A program made the position numbers and the translations under genes. The notes beneath the pieces are model-generated. The model ran no database searches and was not told the origin of the DNA. It was given only the letters and a program-made list of their open reading frames with translations. Source: Sipunculus nudus (taxonomy: Eukaryota > Annelida > Sipuncula > Golfingiida > Sipunculidae). Taken from it: a stretch of DNA of 64,000 nt. Below, in pieces: positions 56,501 to 64,000 of this stretch (position 1 is the first letter of the stretch; each line of letters begins with the position of its first letter). Location of the stretch: assembly GCA_026874595.1 (NCBI GenBank), contig CM049318.1, forward strand, positions 19,146,241-19,210,240, given 5' to 3'.

Positions 56501-59500
56501 TATAGTAAAATGTGAGATCATACAATATCAGAAGTGGATCCAGGGGGGGGGGTCCAGGGCGTCCGGACCCCCCCCCCCTTTTTTCACCCGAAGCAACCTT
56601 TTTTAAAGGGTTTTAGACCACATTTTGCCACCTGGACCCCCACTTGAATTTTTGCAGTAACTGCCAGGTGCTGCCATCTGTTGAGAGTGATTAAAATTAT
56701 TTGCACTTAGTCACCACAGGTGCTGCCATCTGTTGAGAGTGATTAAAATTATTTGCACTTAGTCACCACTTGAAGGTGGAAGCGGGGGACATTAATTCCT
56801 TGAATTTGCTTGTTATTTTATCAACATGAACTAATTTCTGTTTAAACTTTGCATCCCTTTTAGGGCTTTCATGTTTGAAAACTTCCTCTCAGAAGCCGAG
56901 TGTGATGGTTTGATGCGCGCCCATGTTCGTCACGTCAACGAGTTCTCCAAAGAAACTCCACTTCTCTGCTTTGACACTGTACACACATTAAGACGCCACT
57001 TAGAAGATATTGGTAGAAGTGATGTCAAGGTGACAATGAAAGATTTTACTTCAGGTTAACATTTTTGGATCATATTCATTTATATATTCACTTTGTTAAT
57101 AATCACAATAGGGTTATTTATAAATTATCACAATTTATACCTTATTTGATTTTCATTGCCATCTGCCAGTCATGTTTTAATTATACACTTTTTCTGTATC
57201 ACAACAAATTGGTACAAGTTTATATTAGTTAATAATTATTAATTATATTTTGTTGTACCAGTTCTTTGGTGCTATAACTGTAAATCTACTGTCTGATTTA
57301 GGAGCAGTAATTATTCTCTGGTATTTACTGTTATTTTAGACTTTCGGACCTTTTTTAATCTTGTTTTGTTAAATTAACACTACTGATAGATGGTGTCAGT
57401 CAACTAAGGTAACATTATGAATATCAAAATACCGGTAACTTAATTTAACCTTAACTTTTATATGGTGCTGTGCCTTTCTTAAAATCACCCATCCTTTTAA
57501 AATGTTCTTGACCTTTCAAATTTAGATTTTAAATACTTAGTCTGACTTATATACAAATATGTACCACACAAAACCTCAACTGAATTAATATGACCAATTG
57601 ATCATTCTGATGCAATATAAATAAGAACACTGATGCGACTGGCCAAAATTGGTCTTAATTCACAGGTTGTCTTACTGGACAGGTCAGTTATAACCAGTGA
57701 GATGCTTTTAGTTCACTTGAGGGTGGTTTTTATAGACAGGTGGTCTTTCAGATAGGTTTCACTGTATTTCAAAGTAAAAATGTTAATAACTTACTTCTTT
57801 TCACACAGGTACGACATGTTTGAATTCTTCGTTATCACAGGAAGTTGGACTTTGGATGAACAGGAGATGGAGCTACAGTACGGCATTTTACCCGGGGGAG
57901 AGCAAATTCTCACATACCATGGGTCAATGGGTACAAGATGCAACAGGACTTGCTATGTCCCATGGCGGCAAATTTCAGATCACCTCATATGCAGAAGGAA
58001 TCGGTAAGTACGGGTATAAAATTAGTGGTGTGCTGATAAATATCAATGATTTGACTTTTCTTTAATAGAATTAATGGCCTTTTTGCATACTTAACCACAA
58101 ACAATTATGTATGCACATCCAAAAAAATCATGTTATCCCAATCAAATATTCTGATTCTGTCAGAGATATAAGAATGACGGAGTACAAAACATAACACAGT
58201 ATTAAAACTGTACCTGGTGCAATGAATAGGTGTCAACAATCGGCTGCTACCTTGATCTTTCAGTGTGAAATACATTAGTTAGACTGAACCTACTTGTTCA
58301 AGATTGTAGGTATAATATTCTATACAGCATATTTCTTGGTAATATAGATGTTACATAAAATAATTGATTAATTGATCATTGGTCTTTCAATCATCAAATA
58401 TGATTTTACAACCAGTGCCTAACACTAGTAAGTACTGATATATAAATTTACTGTGATGTTATCACCAGAATACAGTTAAGTCTGCCTACATGCTATGCAA
58501 ACACAATATGCAGAGCTAATAATAAATAAAATAGCCAAGCTGTGCTACCTGGATGTGTTAGGCTCTCCATATATGTGTATATGTACCATAGATGTTAAAA
58601 AAATTCTTAAAATTCTAAAAAAATATCTTAATTATTGTTCTGTGATAATTATTTTCCTTGCTTCTTTATTAATTTTACAATTTTTATTATTAATTCCTCT
58701 ATGCACCTTTAATGTATTTATTTCCAGCCCTATGAAAGGACAATATTCATTGCCATAAACTAAGGTGGCATGACTATATAGTATTTTATTTTCTTACAGG
58801 GTATAAAACCCACACTGATTGTACCGTAGATGGTAAGGATCAGCGGGATCGGTTTGCCACCATCTTGGTTTACCTGACTGATGTTAAGGAGGGAGGAGAA
58901 ACAGAGTTCCCAGGTATGTATTAATATACATAATGTCATAACTCCACACCTGTATATAGGTAGCATAGCTGGCAAAATCACTGGTCAACCCAACAACACC
59001 AACTGAGAAATGTAACATAAATTGCTACTGTCATCTGTTGAGCATCAATAAAACTAAAATGAATTTACTGAGTACAGAATTGGAGAAAATCTCAATCTGT
59101 GACACACATGTATAGACATATTTTTACCAGAATTACCCCAAGACAGAGATTTATAAAGCCACAATACCAAATATTTTACAGACTAGTAGACCAAAGTAGG
59201 GTTCAAATGTTTTTGTAAATTTACCTTGAAGGAAAAATATTTGTAATTCAGATAACTTGTTAATTATACAAATATTTTTTTCAATCCTTGAAAGAGTGCA
59301 TATGGAAATTTCAAACCTTAATCTATTTTTATTGTTAATGTTGTTAACCAAAACTGTTCATTATTAATCCATGTAATGATTTCTTTGATATATTGATCAA
59401 ATAAATTCTGTGAACATGGTAGTAATTCACGAGCACAGTAATTAACAAAGCAACAAGTAACAGTGAAAAGTGTTGCAGCAATACTGACCAATTACTTATT

Positions 59501-60849
59501 TGGGGAGTTGGCCTAATTATTGTGATGCTTATATTGCACTTGTGATATATACCAATAATATCAACATGCAACCTGTGACGTCCAGGTTTTAGTGTGTATG
59601 CAAAATGTGAGCCCCCATGAGTAGTTTGGAGAAACTGGGAGAAATAAACCTGTCAGAGTTCAATAAGGGCATAGGGATGCAGCGCAGAAGTACTCCTGGG
59701 ACAGAATATCTATCAGTTGAGAGAGTTGGGTGGCAAGAGGATGTGTATCAGCAAAGTTTAAAGTGGAATAACCCTTTTTTTTACCACGCCCCAAATCCTC
59801 AAATTGTAGTAGTATTACATGTATTACACTTTTCTGCAGAACTTGGTTTCAAGGTCACCCCAAGAAAGGTTGTGCTCTGGTGTGGACAAACATGCGACCA
59901 GATGGATCATGTGACCCTACTTCCATCCACCAAGCAGCAAAGGTCAAGGTCGGCCATAAGTTTATACTACAGCGCTGGTAAGGACACTCTCATTTTCAAA
60001 TATTAATCATAAATACTGTAGGAGTACATGGGTTGTACTAGATTTTTGAAAATACAATATTCCCCATGTTGCATTTTCCAGAATTTGCAAGATATTTTGC
60101 AAGTAAAATAACAAGAATTTATAAAACTTATTATCCTTTTGAAAACAAATCTTCTATCTTATAAGTATATTTTATGACAGTTCATCACTTATATAAATTT
60201 ACACTACAATATACACAGCGATAATTACACAGTTCAACTAAATTACCCCAGGCTAAATTATTACATTTTTAATTTGGCTGAGATGGAAACCCCTCGTTTT
60301 GGGGTGGACTCGTCCATCAGGCCCATTGCATAAACATAATATTGATGCCTGTAGCCTGATGGTGTGGTCAAAATTATGATGCCTAAGGACCGATGGTGTT
60401 AAAGTTATTCTACTCTCACTCAAATTTTTTCCATGAATGTTTCACACACCATTTTTCCCCTGCCCTTTTTTTTTGCATTTCATATATAGTTCTAATCACC
60501 ATAAGAAGCATATTAATGCCATCATACATCTTTAGTGTTTTTATCTTTTCTGATACTTATCTGTGCATATTTTAACTTTATTAATGGCTAGCTGATAAAA
60601 GTTCTGAACATTTTTCACTTATGGCTAACCCTTCTTTATGCCAATGCTGTGTTTTGATACTGCAGGTATTACTTCAAGAATTTTTATTCACTCGGAAAAC
60701 GTCCCCCAGAACCAAAGCTCCCAGAGAGAAAGAAAAACACTGCCCGAGTGACATGTGATGAGTATGAACATGGCAGCTGCCGATGGTACGACGAGTGGAA
60801 CTACGAACATATCCTGGAATATAGACTCAAGCAACATAGTCTTATATAG
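53101..60849 (+). CDS. Membrane-anchored prolyl 4-hydroxylase-like 2-oxoglutarate/Fe(II) dioxygenase, with a frameshift
   Basis: Coding exons: 53,101-53,537; 56,864-57,054; 57,809-58,003; 58,800-58,913; 59,840-59,977; 60,666-60,849. All have GT/AG borders and consistent phases except exon 59,840, which is one base short. Allowing for that base the product is 419 residues. It has a basic cytosolic N-terminus, one transmembrane segment (about 48-69), a Ser/Lys-rich stem, then a P4H catalytic domain (about 145-360). Iron ligands are H279 and D281 (HTD) and H343; K353, ten residues after H343, would bind 2-oxoglutarate, the spacing of collagen-type P4Hs. A type II lumenal enzyme that hydroxylates prolyl residues is likely; the substrate is unknown. 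No EF-hands, so it is not a plain P4HTM orthologue. The short charged C-terminus has two Cys. Confidence 0.85.
53551..53728. mobile_element. 178-bp pogo-like MITE 13 bp after a splice donor
   Basis: Left end TA-CAGTAAAACCCTTCC; right end GATTTTACTG (53,719-53,728). Internal GGCCACCTCAAT, GACCACCTCAAT and inverted GAGGTCCCAGTGGC words are typical of pogo-family arms. The right flank is TT rather than TA. Confidence 0.65.
53861..56031. mobile_element. 2.17-kb foldback element with word-built TIRs (GGCGAG type)
   Basis: The arms start GTCAGAGATGAGATTGAAAT and, inverted, GTCAGAGCCGAGATTGAAAT. They match for at least 450 bp (53,861 to about 54,320; about 55,560 to 56,031). The outer 310 bp of each arm is a chain of CTCGCC/GGCGAG and CCTAGG words with ATTAAAAT, TTTAAAAT and ATCACAAT linkers in alternating orientation. 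AT flanks both ends (53,859-53,860 and 56,032-56,033). The interior is AT-rich, has a diverged direct duplication (about 54,245-54,345 and 54,368-54,460), and no ORF. It sits inside the first coding-region intron of the P4H-like gene. Confidence 0.85.
56032..56863 (+). other. Intron remainder with a MITE scrap and a 52-bp duplication
   Basis: 56,532-56,640 (GTGGATCCAGGGGGG, then GTCCGGACCCCCCCCCC) is a G/C-rich MITE-like scrap. A perfect 52-bp tandem duplication (unit starts AGGTGCTGCCATCTGTTGAG) covers 56,666-56,769, about 95 bp upstream of the next exon. Confidence 0.7.
56864..57054 (+). CDS. P4H-like coding exon 2: start of catalytic domain
   Basis: Acceptor CCCTTTTAG, donor CAG|GTTAAC. 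Encodes FENFLSEAECDGLM, the usual opening of P4H catalytic domains, to TMKDFTS. Phase 2 in, phase 1 out. Confidence 0.88.
57055..57808 (+). other. Intron
   Basis: AT-rich; nothing else seen. Ends TTCACACAG. Confidence 0.7.
57809..58003 (+). CDS. P4H-like coding exon 3
   Basis: Acceptor TTCACACAG, donor ATCG|GTAAGTA. Encodes TTCLNSS to SYAEGI, leading to the iron-binding strand. Phase 1 in and out. The long open frames from 57,780 and 57,820 are intron read-through. Confidence 0.88.
58004..58799 (+). other. Intron
   Basis: AT-rich; nothing else seen. Ends TTTTCTTACAG. Confidence 0.7.
58800..58913 (+). CDS. P4H-like coding exon 4: HxD iron site
   Basis: Encodes YKTHTDCT, the HxD motif with two of the three Fe(II) ligands, then RFATILVYLTD and EGGETEFP, a hallmark P4H strand. 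Donor CCAG|GTATGTA. Phase 1 in and out. Confidence 0.92.
58914..59839 (+). other. Intron
   Basis: AT-rich. The open frame starting at 59,617 is intron text that runs into the next exon. Ends TTTTCTGCAG. Confidence 0.65.
59840..59977 (+). CDS. P4H-like coding exon 5: distal His, carrying a 1-base frameshift
   Basis: Enters in phase 1 and encodes ELGFKVTPRK, then needs a shift at the AAAGG near 59,865-59,869 to read CALVWTNMRPDG, then SIHQAAKVKVGHKF. The exon is 138 nt; 139 would keep phase with the next exon. Both halves match the P4H family closely, so one base is missing, either in the assembly or in the allele. Confidence 0.85.
59978..60665 (+). other. Intron
   Basis: AT-rich; nothing else seen. 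Ends GATACTGCAG. Confidence 0.65.
60666..60849 (+). CDS. P4H-like last coding exon
   Basis: Completes the Trp of QRWYYF, then encodes a Lys/Pro-rich linker and a charged C-terminus with two Cys (CDEYEHGSC), to TAG at 60,847-60,849. Confidence 0.88.
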
Positions 60850-62280
60850 ATCTCAACATTGGCAATTTCTGACTGATAAATAATTTTGCAAATGATAAAA
60901 CTAAAGATGCTTTCAAATATTTTGTTAGAATCAGTATTTGTATTTTTACATTTGAATTATCCAAGATTTTTATGATTTTTCAGTTTAAAAAGTTTTAATT
61001 TGTATTAAAATATATATTTAAACATTATGATGGACTAAATATTACCATAACAATCACTTTACTTCGAGTCTATTAGAGATATCCTTTATACTATTTGAAT
61101 CTGGATCTAGGATCTCTGCCTGGAATTTTTTTTCCAAATATGTATGTGCTGTGGACAGAATCACATCATATTATCATTTCATATATTAGAATTCTCATTG
61201 ACCAAGATAAATGACTGAATTAATCTCTCCACCAATCAGAGTCAAGATAAGAGCCACTGGACCATTCAGTGTTTTATCCTTGTGTCAAAGAATACCACCA
61301 GGTGGTGCTTGAGTCAACATGTGCACAGACACATGAAACATAATGCATTTTTGAAGAATTAAAATGTTACTTCTATGAAGCTTTGACAATTTTTTACTCT
61401 TAAAAAGATTTTTGTGCAATATGTTGTATCAGCAAAGCAAAACATGATTAAATAATATTATTACTGTTATGTTTCCCCCATTGTTTATTATTGTATGCAG
61501 GTGATATATTTCATCCCCACAGGTGGTTTGGTTGTGCCTTTATAATTCTGCACATTTTTAATGTTTTGCCATGTTCAGTGTTTCAAAGCATGTTCGTGTC
61601 TATTTTATACCAGAAAGGTATGCTTTCATTTGTGTGTGTGTGTTTGTGAGTGTGTTTGTTCACAATATACCGTAACTCGCGCAATCAAGAACAGAATCCT
61701 ATAAAATTTTCAGGGCCCCTCAGGAATTGGCTGATGAAGAATCAGTTATATTTTCATGTGTGTCCAGCTCATGATCAGAATCCAGGAAGGACTTCCAGGA
61801 ATATTCACAAATGTGCAGTAACATATGCACAATTGAACATGGGAATATGGGCTGAATAAGTGAATGCAAACATTTGTTGGGAGAACCTATGCTATAATGA
61901 ACATGGGATCATGGATCAATAAGTGAATGAAAAATAGTAGTACCGGAGTACCCCATGTTATGGACCGCACACACTGTAGAGGCCTGCATTCCTGAGAATG
62001 CATATTTCTATTGATACCCCAGTGTACAAAGACAAATACTGCATTTTTTAGGTATTTTTTCAGTATTTGATATGCTTAATGGGTAATATTAGATCATTCC
62101 ATGTATAATATGGGCAGACATTTAATATTTTATTATATTATGTCTCACCTCGCATCTGATTGTTATGAGAATAACATTTATAGTTTGGAAATAAGTTTAT
62201 ATTGAAAGTTATGTTATCTTTCTATGAGGAAGAACATTGACACTGAATGTTATCTGTAATAAAATTTATAACTGTTTTAT
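60850..62280 (+). other. Probable 3' UTR of the P4H-like gene and downstream DNA
   Basis: AT-rich, no exon. A canonical AATAAA at 62,258-62,263 could end a long 3' UTR; an earlier end is possible. A GTGTGTGTGTG tract lies near 61,632. Confidence 0.35.
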
Positions 62281-62759
62281 GTATTGGTTGTATTGTGACA
62301 TATGGGGATTCTTGCAGATAGATTTCAACCACATTTCAGTCACTTTGAGATGCACTCCCTCCCAAAATATGCATCATATTTTAATAGGACTTCATACCTA
62401 TAGGGGTTGACAGTTAATTAATACTTGGGTCCCCCCCCCTTGCAGTGCAAATAATTTTGTGGTTAAGAGGGTAATGTAGTCTGTTGAAATATGTTGGATT
62501 AAAATTGTTTCAAGGCAAATTACATGAACACTGATTATTTTGTGGTAAGGAAATCACAGAGCAAGTTATATTTTGTAAACATACACATGTGAAATATAAA
62601 TGTGAAAGGTTTCCTTGAAATGTAACAAATTTTGATTTTAAAGTTTGACAGCTGAGAAAAGTACTCAAGCTGCCCCACAGTGCTCCCCAGAAAGAGGTTT
62701 GTTCATGAGTAATGTTAACTAGCAGAAGGGTGACTAATCACTAGCAGTTAAAATAACTA
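62281..62759. other. Gene-free stretch
   Basis: I see nothing in it beyond a C10 run near 62,431. Confidence 0.4.
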
Positions 62760-64000
62760 GATGTGTCGGAAAGGACACGAATGCCCCCGCCTGGTGCAAA
62801 TTAGAAATATTTGTTAAATTTTGTAAAAAATATTTAAGTTCAGGAGCTGTCATATGGTCAAAATTAGGTCATCGCGGGAAAAATGTAAACTCGATCTGTA
62901 ACGGGTCATTTGATCGCAACACACCAAAAATCAGGCCAGTATCTGCAGGCATTGTGAAAAAAGTCCATACATGTGCATTTTTCATAAAAATTTCTGTTTT
63001 TAATTAAATATTCTATGTTCAGGATCTGTCATATGGTCAAAAATAGGTCAACTGGGATGAAATGTGAACTCGATCTGTAAGTGGTCATTATGCCCCCACA
63101 GATCAAACATTAGGCCAGTATCTGTCAGCATTGCATTGCGAAGCTAGAATTTTTGCCAATATAATAAGTTATAAAATTAAATTGGAGAGGTATGTACCAT
63201 GTTTCATAACAATCCACCAAATGCTTACTGAGAAATAAGCTCCTAATTTTTTTTCTATTCTAAGCTCTGTGACCTTGAAAAGTAGGTCAAGATCACCCAT
63301 CTTTGAACTTGACCAACATTTTGTAAATATGCAGTAGCACTGTAGAAATGAAGTTCCTGTGTTGAATACCTTTGGAGATATCCTGCACAAAAGGCCAAAA
63401 TTGAAAAATCTGATAAAAATTCATTAAAATATCAGAAATTGTAGGTGGTGCAACCAAAATTGTGCAGTACTTACAAACCATAATTCCCAATGATCATAGT
63501 AAATTTTGTGAAAATCCACCAAATGCTTACTGAGAAACAAGCTCCTATTTTTTTTTCTATTCTAAGCTCTGTGACCTTTAAAGTATGTCAATACCATCCA
63601 TCTTTGAACTTGAACAAGATTTTGTAAATATGCAAAAGCACTGAAGACATGAAGTTCCCGTGTTGAATACCTTTGGAGATATCCTGCACAAAAGGCCAAA
63701 ATTGAAAAATCTGATAAAAATTGATTAAAAAATCAGAAATTGCAGATGGCACTACCAAAATTGTGCAGCACGTACAGACCATCCAAATGACCATAGTAAG
63801 TTTTGTGAAAATCAACACAATGGTTCAATGGTTCCAAAGTCTGTACATGTGCACTTGTCATGAAAATTTCTATTTTTCATGAAATTTTCTATGTTAGGGC
63901 ACCATCAAACGGTCAAAAGTAGGTCAACTGGGACAAAACGCGAACTTGATCTGTAACTAGTCATTATCTGTCCACACACCAAAAATCAAGCCAGCATCTG
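62760..64000. repeat. Composite core-repeat element, cut by the window end
   Basis: Begins near ATGTGTCGGAAAGGACACGA. Two copies of a roughly 195-bp unit A (AGGATCTGTCATATGGTCAA, CTCGATCTGTAA; near 62,839-63,000 and 63,020-63,130). Then two copies of a 303-bp unit B (CCAAATGCTTACTGAG at 63,217 and 63,520; TATCCTGCACAAAAGGCCAA). Then unit A again from about 63,840. The order A-A-B-B-A suggests an outer repeat enclosing an inner tandem. No coding content. Confidence 0.75.

Noticed and set aside
56336-56525. Third SINE
   Set aside because: CAGGGCTCAAAGCCAGGAGG and a weak B-box-like text hint at a decayed SINE head, but the boxes are too poor to call.
57780-58065. Two overlapping ORFs as separate genes
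   Set aside because: Both are the P4H exon at 57,809-58,003 with intron sequence attached; only one frame has the P4H motifs.
59617-60006. A 129-residue ORF as a separate gene
   Set aside because: It is intron read-through joined to the pre-frameshift frame of the P4H exon; after the shift it no longer matches the family.

Overview
This window looks like nuclear DNA of a marine invertebrate, most probably a lophotrochozoan such as a mollusc (inference). It is AT-rich, has small exons in kilobase introns with GT/AG splice sites, and is packed with small non-autonomous transposons, (TA)n tracts and G/C homopolymer runs. I ran no searches; all names rest on motifs, splice phase and repeat geometry read by eye.

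Layout. 1-15,634 (minus): the 5' end of a DBF4-like gene (regulatory subunit of CDC7 kinase). Exon 1 is at 15,601-15,634 and exon 2 at 3,546-3,679; the rest lies left of the window. The 11.9 kb intron 1 holds a 62-bp satellite of about 35 copies, several transposon-like elements and a 2.1 kb foldback element. 15.6-26.8 kb has no recognisable intact gene. It holds a minisatellite, a reverse-transcriptase fragment caught between inverted repeats, and MITEs. 26,809-27,711 (minus) is an intact, intronless, atypical rhodopsin-class GPCR. 28.7-31.7 kb is a decayed LINE with a miniature LTR retrotransposon (TRIM) inserted in its tail. 33.2-35.7 kb has a TWA-target MITE, a tRNA-derived SINE between G26 and C20 tracts, and a hairpin element. 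35.9-44.0 kb is a stack of (AT)n, a foldback element, (AT)n, a complete Ty3/gypsy retrotransposon with LTRs identical by eye, and (AT)n. 44.5-62 kb (plus) is a gene for a single-pass membrane prolyl 4-hydroxylase-like dioxygenase: two probable 5' UTR exons and six coding exons, with a one-base frameshift in the penultimate exon. 62.8-64 kb is another core-repeat element.

The most unusual theme is a set of elements whose inverted repeats, or whole bodies, are built from one short word used many times in both orientations. Different elements use different words. Two of them (35,950-37,890 and 53,861-56,031) share the same spacing and A/T linkers while the GC word has been swapped throughout (CTGGGCC versus CTCGCC/GGCGAG). 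The other mechanistically interesting find is a textbook -1 frameshift signal between gag and pol of the gypsy element.
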